A stretch of 32,193 bases of DNA from Gammaproteobacteria bacterium (lineage in GTDB: Bacteria; Pseudomonadota; Gammaproteobacteria; Steroidobacterales; Rariloculaceae). The position numbers were made by a program, and so were the translations under genes. Of this stretch, positions 22,758 to 31,188 are shown piece after piece (positions within the stretch are counted from its first letter, which is position 1; each line of letters starts with the position of its first letter). The stretch is taken from contig JAOTTJ010000006.1 in NCBI GenBank assembly GCA_029864465.1, forward strand, positions 1 through 32,193, written 5' to 3'. Below the pieces are notes generated by a model, which saw only the letters and a list, made by a program, of their open reading frames with translations, was not told the DNA's origin and made no database searches.

Positions 22758-24116
22758 TCAGCCCGGATCGCCGCCGACCAGTGCGAGAAGCTCCTCGGTT
22801 TTCGCTTCCATGAGGTCGGGCTTTCCCCGGCTTTCCACGTTGAGGCGCACGAGCGGTTCGGTGTTCGACGCTCTGAGATTGAAGCGCCAGTCTTCGAATT
22901 CCATGCTCAAGCCGTCCACGTGCTCGATGCAGATCGCAGAATCGCGATACCGATTCTCCAGCGTGTTCAGCGCAACCGCTGCGTCGGCGACCTTGCGGTT
23001 GATCTCGCCACTGGCCGGAAAAGTCGCCATACGTTCGTCCACGAGCTGTGATAATGGGCAGGCGCGCGCGCTCATAATCTGGGCCACGAGCAGCCACGGG
23101 ATCATGCCGCTGTCCGCGTAAGAAAAATCACGAAAATAGTGGTGTGCGCTCATCTCGCCGCCATAGACAGCGTTACTGACACGCATCGTCTCTTTGATGA
23201 AGGCATGCCCCGATTTGCTCTGGATAGTCGTTCCGCCCATCTGGCCGACGATATCGAGCGTATTCCACGTCAGTCGCGGATCATGAACGATACGCTCGTC
23301 TGCTGATTTTTCTAAAAAGGCCTGCGCGAGCAGGCCTACGATGTAATAGCCCTCGATGAAGCGGCCGGTTTCATCGAAGAAAAAACAACGGTCGAAGTCG
23401 CCGTCCCATGCAAGTCCGAGATCGGCACCGAGCCTGACGACAGGTTCCGCCGTGCTGGCACGGTTCTGTTCGAGCATTGGATTCGGCACGCCATTGGGAA
23501 AGGTGCCATCGGGCTCGTGATTGACCTTGATGAACTCGAACGGTAGATGTGGCTCGAGTCGATCGATGATCGGCCCGGCGCCGCCGTTGCCGGCGTTAAC
23601 GACGACCTTCAGCGGCGCGAGCGCAGATCTATCGACGTAGCCGAGAAGGTGATCGATGTAGTCGGCCATGATGTCGAGTGTTTCGACGTTTCCGGATCGG
23701 TCGGCGGGTGCAAAGTCGTTTTTCTCGGCGAGCGCGCGAATCTCGGCCAGGCCGGTGTCCTCGCTAATCGGTCGCGCTTTCTCGCGAACGAATTTCATGC
23801 CGTTGTAATTCGGCGGATTATGGCTGGCCGTGACCATGACGCCGCCGTCGAGCTCGAGGTGGGCTGTGGCGAAGTAGACGAGCTCCGTGCCGCCTATGCC
23901 GATATCGATGACATCGACGCCGGAATCGGTGAGTCCTCGCTGAAGCGCAAGGCTCAGGGCGGGGCTCGTCAAGCGGATATCGCGGCCGATGACGATCTTG
24001 CTCGGTGAGAGGAAATCCGCGTAGGCACGGCCGATGCGATACGCTACATCTTCGTCGAGGTCTTCCGGGACGCGGCCACGGACGTCGTACGCCTTGAAGC
24101 AAGTGATCTTAGTCAT
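22758..24116 (-). CDS. manB: phosphomannomutase / phosphoglucomutase
   Basis: The product is 452 aa. It interconverts mannose-6-phosphate and mannose-1-phosphate for GDP-mannose and surface-sugar synthesis; many relatives also act on glucose phosphates. The phosphoserine loop is TASHNP with Ser98, the metal site is DGDFDRC, the sugar loop is [13 protein letters not shown], and the phosphate-binding end is [14 protein letters not shown]. The sequence follows E. coli ManB/CpsG closely (start [10 protein letters not shown]). It is a single-gene unit, divergent from bioA, with no other sugar-nucleotide gene in the window. The symbol could equally be cpsG or algC. Confidence 0.93.
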   Translation of the reverse strand: MTKITCFKAYDVRGRVPEDLDEDVAYRIGRAYADFLSPSKIVIGRDIRLTSPALSLALQRGLTDSGVDVIDIGIGGTELVYFATAHLELDGGVMVTASHNPPNYNGMKFVREKARPISEDTGLAEIRALAEKNDFAPADRSGNVETLDIMADYIDHLLGYVDRSALAPLKVVVNAGNGGAGPIIDRLEPHLPFEFIKVNHEPDGTFPNGVPNPMLEQNRASTAEPVVRLGADLGLAWDGDFDRCFFFDETGRFIEGYYIVGLLAQAFLEKSADERIVHDPRLTWNTLDIVGQMGGTTIQSKSGHAFIKETMRVSNAVYGGEMSAHHYFRDFSYADSGMIPWLLVAQIMSARACPLSQLVDERMATFPASGEINRKVADAAVALNTLENRYRDSAICIEHVDGLSMEFEDWRFNLRASNTEPLVRLNVESRGKPDLMEAKTEELLALVGGDPG

Positions 24117-24166
24117 ACGGTATATGGTAGCGGAGAAAACCCGACGATACCTATACTTCTGAGTTT

Positions 24167-24198
24167 GTCGCCGTCACCCTGCGCAGGGTGACGGCGAC
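24167..24198. repeat. perfect 32-bp palindrome upstream of bioA
   Basis: Two 15-bp arms (GTCGCCGTCACCCTG at 24167-24181 and its exact complement at 24184-24198) flank a 2-nt centre. It lies 36 bp before bioA and 50 bp after the divergent manB start. No T run follows, so it is not a standard terminator. As DNA it could be an operator; as RNA it would form a very stable hairpin in the bioA leader. I do not see the same 15-mer elsewhere in the window. Confidence 0.8.
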
Positions 24199-24234
24199 AC
24201 AGGTTCGCATGAGGGTAAACGATACCGGTGTCGA

Positions 24235-25488
24235 ATGGCGCGTGAAAATTTATGGCTGCCGTATCGTCAGGCGCAGACTGCACCAGCGCCGCAGGTCGCT
24301 ACTCGAACGGAAGGCGCGAGAATAATCCTGGAAGATGGCCGCAGCCTGGTCGACGGCATTTCGTCATGGTGGACGGCTTGTCACGGTTACAATCACCCGG
24401 TGATCGCTGCAGCAGTATCTGCGCAACTGGCGCAGATGCCGCACGTGATGCTCGGCGGTCTCGTGCACGAGCAGGCATGTCAGCTTGGAGGCAGGCTCGC
24501 GGCTGCGCTTCCCGGCGAGCTCGAGCACGTATTTTTCTCCGAATCCGGCTCGGTGGCGGTCGAAGTCGGTATGAAGATCGCCGTCCAGTACTGGCTCAAT
24601 CGAGGCGTGTCCGGGCGAACGCGATTCTTGAGTTTTCGTCACGGTTACCATGGAGACACGTTTGCCGCAATGTCGGTTTGCGATCCAGAGGAGGGCATGC
24701 ATCGACTTTTCGGCGAGCTCGTTGCCGGCCAGCTCATCGTCGATCTGCCGCGCAACTCGACTGAGCTTACCGAGTTCGACAAGACACTGGAGCGACACCG
24801 CGACGAGCTTGCCGGTGTAATCCTCGAGCCGCTCGTACAGGCTGCAGGCGGCATGAAATTTCATTCACCCGAAATGCTCGCGGCCATTGCAGAGACGGTA
24901 TCCAAGCATGGCGTGCTTTTATTGCTCGATGAAATCGCGACGGGCTTCGGTCGTACCGGTAGCCTGTTCGCCTGCGAGCAAGCTGGCGTTACCCCAGACG
25001 TGATCATGCTCTCCAAAGCGCTGACAGGCGGAACGCTGCCGTTGGCAGCGACGGTTGCATCGGAGCGGGTCCACTCCGTGTTTCTTTCGGATACCTATGA
25101 GCATGCGCTCATGCACGGACCGACCTTCGCGGGTAACGCGCTAGCCTGTGCTGCCGCCAATGCATCGCTGACGCTATTCGAGACCGAGCCGCGCCTGGAG
25201 CAGGTTGCGGCGATCGAGGAACGGCTCACTGAGGGCCTTGCTCCGTGCAGTGGGCTCGCGCACGTGGCCGACGTACGCGTCAAAGGCGCAATTGGCGTCG
25301 TCCAGCTCGATCGTGTGCCGGATCTCGATGCGCTGCGTCAAGCATTTCTCGATGAGCATGTCTGGATTCGGCCGTTCCACGATGTGGTCTATCTGATGCC
25401 GCCGTTCGTGATTTCCGAGGATGAGCTCGAGACGTTGATGCGCGCCGTCTGTCGTGTCGTTGAGCGCTGGAGCCGAGCCCCATCGTAG
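24235..25488 (+). CDS. bioA: adenosylmethionine-8-amino-7-oxononanoate aminotransferase
   Basis: The product is 417 aa, the usual length. This PLP enzyme transfers the amino group of S-adenosylmethionine to KAPA to make DAPA in biotin synthesis. Signatures: LWLPYRQAQ at the start, DGISSWWTACHGYNHP (the BioA-specific Trp pair), FRHGYHGDT, LLLDEIATGFGRTG (PLP Asp) and MLSKALTGGTLPLAAT (Schiff-base Lys). The ATG has no clear Shine-Dalgarno sequence; GAGGG is 20 nt upstream. It stands apart from bioF-bioD, with the stress island between them. Confidence 0.95.
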   Translation: MARENLWLPYRQAQTAPAPQVATRTEGARIILEDGRSLVDGISSWWTACHGYNHPVIAAAVSAQLAQMPHVMLGGLVHEQACQLGGRLAAALPGELEHVFFSESGSVAVEVGMKIAVQYWLNRGVSGRTRFLSFRHGYHGDTFAAMSVCDPEEGMHRLFGELVAGQLIVDLPRNSTELTEFDKTLERHRDELAGVILEPLVQAAGGMKFHSPEMLAAIAETVSKHGVLLLLDEIATGFGRTGSLFACEQAGVTPDVIMLSKALTGGTLPLAATVASERVHSVFLSDTYEHALMHGPTFAGNALACAAANASLTLFETEPRLEQVAAIEERLTEGLAPCSGLAHVADVRVKGAIGVVQLDRVPDLDALRQAFLDEHVWIRPFHDVVYLMPPFVISEDELETLMRAVCRVVERWSRAPS

Positions 25489-25564
25489 CCGCGCTCTCGA
25501 CGAAGACTTTTCGGTAAAGGTCGGCATCGCATCGTGCGGCAGCGGCCGTGTCAGACCTCTGCCT

Positions 25565-25589
25565 CGCGCACCGAGAGGTATCGTGCGCG
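25565..25589. terminator. possible bidirectional hairpin between bioA and ilvB
   Basis: A 7-bp inverted repeat (CGCGCAC at 25565-25571, GTGCGCG at 25583-25589) with an 11-nt loop lies in the 145-bp gap where bioA and ilvB converge. There is no T run on either side. The position fits a terminator but the signal is weak. Confidence 0.3.
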
Positions 25590-25633
25590 GGACCTCGCCA
25601 TCTGGTGACGTCCAGATTTTCTAGCTTTATCGG

Positions 25634-27493
25634 CTAGAACATCTCCGAGGCGCCGGGCTGCGTGCCGTCGCCGCCGTCATAGCGATTCGGAATGAAATCG
25701 CCGGTGACCATGTCGCGGTACGACAGGCCTGGCGGGACCATCGGGTAAACGCTGGCTTCGGGATCGATAATGACCTCGAGGAAAGCCGGACCCTCGAACG
25801 CGAGAAATTCCTCGATGACGCGCGGGACGTCGTCCTTGCGCTCGAGCCGTTTTGCGTACTCGAAACCATCTGCCTCGGCTGCTTTGATGAAGTTCTTTTT
25901 GCGCAGTGACTTTTCGCTGCCGGACAATCGGCCTTTGAAGAACATGCGCTGCCACTGCATGACCATGCCGTCGCCAAAATTGTTGAGCACGACGATCTTC
26001 ACTGGCAGATTGTAGGTCGTCACCGTCTCGAGCTCGCCGAGATTCATGCGGATGCTCGCGTCGCCGTCGACGTCGATGACGAGCCTGTCCGGACATGCAA
26101 ACTGCGCGCCGATGGCTGCGGGTAGGCCGAAGCCCATCGTTCCCATGCTGCCCGAGGTGAGCCACAGGCGCGGCCGGCGAAAATCGAAATATTGCGCCGC
26201 CCACATCTGATGCTGGCCCACGCCCGTCGTGATGATCGCCTCGCCACGCGTGATTTTGTTGATTGTCTCAATGACGTAGTTCGGTTGAATCAGCGCGGTG
26301 TCGCGATCGTAATTCATCGCGTAGGTTGTCTTGAGCTCAGCGATTTCTTCGAGCCACGCAGTATGCTCGAGTGAGATCGAATTGCGGCGTCCATAGGCAA
26401 GCAGTGCCTCGAGCGCGTCACGGAGCCGGCCGATATGAAACCAGTCGGCCGGTTTGACCTTATGAATCTCCGACGGATCGATGTCGAAGTGCAGCACGTA
26501 CTTTGCGGACGGTGCGAATTTCGGCGGATCGCCTGCGACGCGGTCATCGAAGCGCGCCCCAATCGCAATCAGTAAATCGCAGTCATCGACTGCGTAATTC
26601 GCAAATGCTGCGCCGTGCATCCCTAGCATGCTCAGGGATAGATCGTGCGTCGTGTCGAAGCTGCCAAGTCCCATGAGCGTGGAGACGACAGGGATCTCGT
26701 AGGTGAGCGCGAGCTCACGCATGAGATCGCTTGCCTCGGCATTGACGACGCCGCCGCCGACATAGATGAGCGGGCGCTTGCTGTTGGCCAGATGCCCGAA
26801 GAATTCCTTGCAGCGCTCATCATCGAGAACGTTCTTGCGCATGACCTCCAGCCGGTGGAGATGACCGGGCATGGACAACAGACCTTCGCCCTGAAATGAT
26901 CCGGTCCAATTCTGCACATCCTTGGGGACGTCGATGACGACTGGGCCAGGTCGGCCGGTCCGGGCGATCTCGAACGCTGAGCGCATCGTCGACTCCAGGC
27001 GCTCAGGTTCGGTGACGAGGAAGACGTGCTTTGCGACCGAGCCCATGATCGCGGACACGGGTGCCTCTTGGAACGCATCCGTGCCTATCGAGCCAGTAGC
27101 GACCTGGCCGCAGATCACGACGATCGGAATCGAGTCAGCCATGCAGTCGCGAACGGACGTTACACAGTTCGTCGCGCCGGGCCCGGACGTGACAATGACA
27201 ACGCCGACGCGGCCCGTAGCACGCGCGTAGCCTGACGCCATGAACGCGGCGCCTTGCTCGTTGGCTGGCACGATGAGCGGCATCGGGTCAGCGTCGTCGG
27301 TTTTATGGTGTTCGTTGTAACGAAATACGGCATCGAAGGTTGGCAAGATCGCGCCGCCGCTGTAGCCGAAGATCGTTTCCACGCCCTCGTCGGCCAACAC
27401 CTGGACGATCGTGTCCGCCCCACTCATCTCGGTCCCGGCGAGAGGGTGGGCGCGAGCCACGGCAGCTTGCGTTTGAGGTTTCATGAGCGTCAT
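25634..27493 (-). CDS. ilvB: acetolactate synthase, large (catalytic) subunit
   Basis: The product is 619 aa. This ThDP enzyme makes acetolactate or acetohydroxybutyrate at the first common step of valine, leucine and isoleucine synthesis. Features: GADTIVQVLADEGVETIFGY near the start, PANEQGAAFMASGYARATG with the catalytic Glu, the FAD/ThDP middle domain GARFDDRVAG, and the ThDP-Mg motif from VDGDASIRMN to VVLNN. The N-terminus carries about 20 extra residues before the conserved part; a second ATG at 27484 would shorten it by 3. The gene is divergent from its small-subunit gene ilvH, not upstream of it in one operon. The symbol may equally be ilvI. Confidence 0.94.
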   Translation of the reverse strand: MTLMKPQTQAAVARAHPLAGTEMSGADTIVQVLADEGVETIFGYSGGAILPTFDAVFRYNEHHKTDDADPMPLIVPANEQGAAFMASGYARATGRVGVVIVTSGPGATNCVTSVRDCMADSIPIVVICGQVATGSIGTDAFQEAPVSAIMGSVAKHVFLVTEPERLESTMRSAFEIARTGRPGPVVIDVPKDVQNWTGSFQGEGLLSMPGHLHRLEVMRKNVLDDERCKEFFGHLANSKRPLIYVGGGVVNAEASDLMRELALTYEIPVVSTLMGLGSFDTTHDLSLSMLGMHGAAFANYAVDDCDLLIAIGARFDDRVAGDPPKFAPSAKYVLHFDIDPSEIHKVKPADWFHIGRLRDALEALLAYGRRNSISLEHTAWLEEIAELKTTYAMNYDRDTALIQPNYVIETINKITRGEAIITTGVGQHQMWAAQYFDFRRPRLWLTSGSMGTMGFGLPAAIGAQFACPDRLVIDVDGDASIRMNLGELETVTTYNLPVKIVVLNNFGDGMVMQWQRMFFKGRLSGSEKSLRKKNFIKAAEADGFEYAKRLERKDDVPRVIEEFLAFEGPAFLEVIIDPEASVYPMVPPGLSYRDMVTGDFIPNRYDGGDGTQPGASEMF

Positions 27494-27575
27494 CGATACT
27501 ACGTTTCTGGTCCGGTCAAAGGCCGCGCCGGCTCACGCCGCGCTAGCTGCTGTGCACAATATGCCACCTTGAGTG

Positions 27576-27604
27576 TTGACGAAAAATTTGTGCATTGCAA
27601 TAGT
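27576..27604 (+). promoter_or_regulatory. sigma-70-like promoter for ilvH-proB-proA
   Basis: TTGACG (27576-27581, 5 of 6 to consensus) is 17 nt from AATAGT (27599-27604, 4 of 6), pointing at ilvH 66 bp downstream. It lies in the 177-bp gap between divergent ilvB and ilvH, the one place where a promoter for the three-gene unit is expected. I found no branched-chain-rich leader peptide in the gap. Confidence 0.5.
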
Positions 27605-27670
27605 TGTTGTTCTACGCCAACATTTACGGCTGCCGACTACCGCTACGCCGGGTAGCCTCGAGCGGTCAAG

Positions 27671-28168
27671 ATGCGACACATAATCTCCATACTGCTGCAG
27701 AACGAAGCCGGTGCGCTCGCACGCGTCGCAAATATGTTCTCGAGCCGCGGATTCAACATCGAGAGCCTCAACGTCGCACCGACGAACCAGCCGGGCGTTT
27801 CCCGGCTCACGCTCGTAACGATCGGATCCGACGAGGTCATCGACCAGATCTCAAAGCAGCTCGGTAAGCTCGTCGACATCGTCAATATCGTCGACATGAC
27901 CGAGGGCGATCACATCGTGCGTGAGCTCGCTTTGTTCAAGCTCCATATCGCAGCGGCCAAGCGAGCTAAGCTCGAGGCACTGGTTAATGAGTCAGGCGGG
28001 CGAATTCTCGACGATCATGAGGGTCATTTCACGGTCGAGCTCATCGGTGGCGCTCAGGATATCGATCGATTCATGATCAAGGTCGGCAAGCTTGCCGAGA
28101 TCTTGACCGTCGTGCGCAGCGGTGCAATGGCCGTTGCGCGAGGCATGCCTATCCTATCGCCAACCTAG
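27671..28168 (+). CDS. ilvH: acetolactate synthase, small (regulatory) subunit
   Basis: The product is 165 aa, normal for IlvH (about 163). The N-terminal ACT domain reads RHIISILLQNEAGALARVANMF and RGFNIESLNVAPT, the valine-binding region that gives feedback control. The C-terminal domain ends IDRFMIKVGKLAEILTVVRSGAMAVARG. It activates the catalytic subunit encoded divergently at 25634-27493. It is followed by proB after 21 nt, so it heads an ilvH-proB-proA unit. Confidence 0.95.
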   Translation: MRHIISILLQNEAGALARVANMFSSRGFNIESLNVAPTNQPGVSRLTLVTIGSDEVIDQISKQLGKLVDIVNIVDMTEGDHIVRELALFKLHIAAAKRAKLEALVNESGGRILDDHEGHFTVELIGGAQDIDRFMIKVGKLAEILTVVRSGAMAVARGMPILSPT

Positions 28169-28189
28169 CCCCTGGCAGGGCTTTTACCC

Positions 28190-29353
28190 ATGCACGACGA
28201 TACGAACACTTTGAGCGGTCAGCGCCTGAGCCAAGCGCGTCGCGTCGTGATCAAGATAGGCTCGGCGCTGCTCGTCGATCAGTCCAGCGGCGCACTGCAT
28301 CGTGAATGGCTCGAGGCCTTGTGCACTGACGTCGTCGCGCTGCGCGAGCAGGGCAAGGAGGTCATTCTAGTATCCTCGGGCGCCGTTGCCCTGGGCGCGC
28401 GGCGGCTCGAAATCGACGTCAGGCGGTCCAGGCTTCCCGATCATCAAGCCGCGGCCGCTGTCGGACAGATTCAGCTCGCGCACGCATACGAGGAAGTGCT
28501 CGGCCAGTTCGGGTTCACGGCCGCGCAAGTACTGTTGACGCTCGATGACAGCGAGAGTCGGCCTCGCTATCTCAACGCCGTCAATACCTTGTTTACCTTG
28601 CTCAAGCTCGGCGTCATACCGGTCGTGAACGAAAACGATACCGTGGCGACGCAGGAGCTTCGCTACGGCGATAACGATCGGCTCGCGGCGCGCGTCGCGC
28701 AGATGATCAGCGCAGACTGCCTGATCCTGCTGTCCGACGTCGACGGTTTGTATACCGCAGATCCGCAGACGAATCCGGACGCACGCTACATCCCCGAGGT
28801 CACCGCGCTGACCGACGATTACTGGGCGATGGCCGGCGGGCCGGGCTCCGATCTCGCGTCCGGCGGAATGCGCACGAAGCTCGACGCGGCGCGCATCGCA
28901 CTCGACGCCGGGTGCCAGATGCTGATTACGTCAGGTCACATCATGCGGCCGCTGCAGGCCCTCGAGGCAGGGGCCAGGGCCACGTGGTTCTTACCGGACT
29001 CCACGCCTCGTGCTGCACGCAAACAATGGATCGCGGGAACGCTGCAGCCGAAGGGCAGGCTCAAGGTCGATGCCGGTGCTGTCGAGGCACTGTCGGGCGG
29101 GCGCAGCCTTCTGCCAGCTGGCGTCACAGGCGTCGAGGGTAGCTTTGTCCGCGGTGATGCGGTCAGCCTGCTCGACCCCCACGGCAACGAGCTCGGGCGA
29201 GGCCTGATCGCCTATGCGGCCGACGAGGCGCGGGCGATCATCGGCCAGCAGTCGGCTGCAATACCTGAGATCTTGGGTTATCGTGGCCGCGACGAAATGA
29301 TTCACCGGGACGACCTCGTCCTCGTCCGGCAGCGGCCGGGAACATCGACATGA
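28190..29353 (+). CDS. proB: glutamate 5-kinase
   Basis: The product is 387 aa. It phosphorylates L-glutamate with ATP, the first and feedback-controlled step of proline synthesis. The amino-acid-kinase domain has [12 protein letters not shown] near residue 20, [24 protein letters not shown], and [23 protein letters not shown] domain occupies about 285-365 ([21 protein letters not shown]). The stop overlaps the proA start (ATGA), so the two are coupled. No obg gene precedes it, unlike in many proteobacteria. Confidence 0.95.
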   Translation: MHDDTNTLSGQRLSQARRVVIKIGSALLVDQSSGALHREWLEALCTDVVALREQGKEVILVSSGAVALGARRLEIDVRRSRLPDHQAAAAVGQIQLAHAYEEVLGQFGFTAAQVLLTLDDSESRPRYLNAVNTLFTLLKLGVIPVVNENDTVATQELRYGDNDRLAARVAQMISADCLILLSDVDGLYTADPQTNPDARYIPEVTALTDDYWAMAGGPGSDLASGGMRTKLDAARIALDAGCQMLITSGHIMRPLQALEAGARATWFLPDSTPRAARKQWIAGTLQPKGRLKVDAGAVEALSGGRSLLPAGVTGVEGSFVRGDAVSLLDPHGNELGRGLIAYAADEARAIIGQQSAAIPEILGYRGRDEMIHRDDLVLVRQRPGTST

Positions 29354-30636
29354 CGACGGCAGAGCAGGAAATCAGGGCCGATCTGCGCATTCAGATGCGC
29401 CGGCTCGGCCAATCCGCGCGAGCGGCAGCGGCAGTGTTGGCGCGTACCGGCACTGCTGCGAAGAATCACGCGCTCGAGCGAGCCGCCGCGTCGCTGCGCG
29501 CGCGCCAAGCCGAGGTGCTTCACGCAAATGCCCGCGACCTGGATGCAGCTGGCGCGCTCGGCTTGTCTCAGGCCATGCTCGACCGCCTGACACTGAATCC
29601 GGATCGGATCGAGGCAATGGCTCGTGGCCTCGAGGAGATCGTTGCGCTACCTGACCCTGTGGGCAGCGTAATCGCCGACTGGGACAGGCCCAGTGGGCTC
29701 AGGATCCAGCGCGTGCGTGTGCCGCTCGGCGTCATCGGCATTATTTATGAGAGCCGACCGAACGTCACGGCCGACGCCGGTGCGCTGTGCCTGAAGAGTG
29801 GCAACGCCGTAATACTGCGCGGCGGCTCCGAAGCGATTCACTCGAATGCTGCCATTCACGCTTGTCTGCTCGATGGACTCAGGGCCGCCGAGCTCCCCGA
29901 GACCGCAATTCAGAGGGTGCCGACCCAGGATCGCGAGGCTGTCGGTATTCTGCTGCGCGATATGGCCGAATTCGTCGACGTCATCGTGCCGCGCGGCGGG
30001 AAACGCTTGATCGCGAGGGTTCAGGAGGATGCGCGGGTGCCGGTCATGGGTCACCTCGAGGGCATTTGTCACACTTATATTCACAGCGGAGCCGATCTCG
30101 AGATGGCACGGCGGGTGACTCTGAACGCGAAGATGCGCCGTACCGGGATCTGCGGGGCCACAGAGACGGTTCTCGTCGATCGGGCAATTGCCGATTCGCA
30201 TCTTTGCGCGATTGTCGCGGACCTGATTGACGCCGGTTGCGAGGTCAGAGGAGACGATCGCACTCAGCAGTGTGACAGTCGCGTGCGAGCTGCCACTGCC
30301 GAGGACTGGGGCCACGAGTTCTTGGACTCGATCGTCGCCATCCGAGTCGTCGACGACATCGATACGGCGCTAGAGCATATCCGGCGCTACGGCTCGGGGC
30401 ACACTGAAGCGATTATCACGGACGATTCGGCGGCCGCCGAGCGGTTTTTGAGCGAGCTCGACAGCGCGATACTCATGCATAACGTCTCGACGCAGTACGC
30501 CGACGGTGGAGAGTTCGGTCTAGGCGCCGAGATCGGGATCGCGACGGGGCGCGTGCACGCGCGTGGCCCGGTCGGTGCCGAGCAGCTGACGAGCTACAAG
30601 TATCTCGTGCGCGGAAGCGGTCAGGCCCGACCCTAG
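29350..30636 (+). CDS. proA: glutamate-5-semialdehyde dehydrogenase (gamma-glutamyl phosphate reductase)
   Basis: The product is 428 aa. It reduces gamma-glutamyl phosphate with NADPH to the semialdehyde that cyclises towards proline. It has the aldehyde-dehydrogenase fold: [60 protein letters not shown] with the catalytic Cys, and the C-terminal [27 protein letters not shown] split across the last 40 residues. It is coupled to proB by a 4-nt overlap and is the last gene of the unit. Confidence 0.95.
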   Translation: MTTAEQEIRADLRIQMRRLGQSARAAAAVLARTGTAAKNHALERAAASLRARQAEVLHANARDLDAAGALGLSQAMLDRLTLNPDRIEAMARGLEEIVALPDPVGSVIADWDRPSGLRIQRVRVPLGVIGIIYESRPNVTADAGALCLKSGNAVILRGGSEAIHSNAAIHACLLDGLRAAELPETAIQRVPTQDREAVGILLRDMAEFVDVIVPRGGKRLIARVQEDARVPVMGHLEGICHTYIHSGADLEMARRVTLNAKMRRTGICGATETVLVDRAIADSHLCAIVADLIDAGCEVRGDDRTQQCDSRVRAATAEDWGHEFLDSIVAIRVVDDIDTALEHIRRYGSGHTEAIITDDSAAAERFLSELDSAILMHNVSTQYADGGEFGLGAEIGIATGRVHARGPVGAEQLTSYKYLVRGSGQARP

Positions 30637-30672
30637 GTCGTTTGTCTCACCACGCAGCGGTACTTGTCCGCG

Positions 30673-30924
30673 CTATTTCTCTATCTGCTCCAGCGGCTCG
30701 AAGAGGAGTCGCGGGCGGTCGCCGCGCCGCGAATAGAGGTGCTCGCTCGCCATGTCTTCCAAGGCGCGGTCACGCTCGAGTTCCGTGGCGTACCAATGCA
30801 AGCGCTCCCAGTTCTTACCGAGCAACGCTTGAAAGCTGTCGCCGGCCGGTAGACGGATACGGATTCCGTAAGGTCGATCCGTGTCGAGATTTCGATTCAA
30901 GTTGTGGGCGTGACAAGTATTCAT
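30673..30924 (-). CDS. small conserved-looking hypothetical protein
   Basis: The product is 83 aa from ATG 30924, with AAGGA about 10 nt upstream. A longer in-frame start at 31014 would add 30 Pro/Ser/Gly-rich residues and lie on top of the likely promoter, so I reject it. The product is basic and soluble, with a core of RPYGIRIRLPAGDSF, WERLHWYATELERDRAL and YSRRGDRPRLLFEPLEQ. The charged and aromatic pattern looks like a real folded domain, but I know no function. It converges on proA (36 nt apart) and is divergent from the AAA gene. Confidence 0.6.
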   Translation of the reverse strand: MNTCHAHNLNRNLDTDRPYGIRIRLPAGDSFQALLGKNWERLHWYATELERDRALEDMASEHLYSRRGDRPRLLFEPLEQIEK

Positions 30925-31012
30925 CGTGCTGTCGTCCTTGCGACTCCCGATCGAGAGAGGATTGAAGCGTGTCGGGGGCTGAGCCGGTGTTTGGCCGGTC
31001 CCGCCGCAGGGC

Positions 31013-31018
31013 ATTATA
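31013..31018 (-). promoter_or_regulatory. perfect -10 box upstream of the small hypothetical gene
   Basis: On the - strand the sequence reads TATAAT (complement of 31013-31018), 88 nt before ATG 30924. No good -35 hexamer is seen at 16-18 nt. It is a plausible promoter core only, but it supports the short start of the gene. Confidence 0.35.
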
Positions 31019-31188
31019 GCCGCGAGACCGGTGCGCGTGCGGAGACATTATTGTTTAATCAATACAGTGAGTTACGTCACGTGGGCTCGACTCCCTGGGG
31101 CGTATGGTGCGCGGGCCCTGCTACAATTCGTCCGAGCCCCGACTGAGTCGAAACGGTTTTCCGCGAATCCGCAAATGGGGATACTGAG

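Noticed and set aside
24211-24224. Half of a BirA-like operator (GGTAAAC) before bioA
   Set aside because: Only one half-site is present; the partner TTGTAAACC half with the right spacing is missing.
31051-31062. FNR/Anr-like palindrome TTGTTTAATCAA
   Set aside because: It is 12 bp, not the 14-bp TTGAT-N4-ATCAA, and matches only one side, so it is probably chance in an AT-rich patch.
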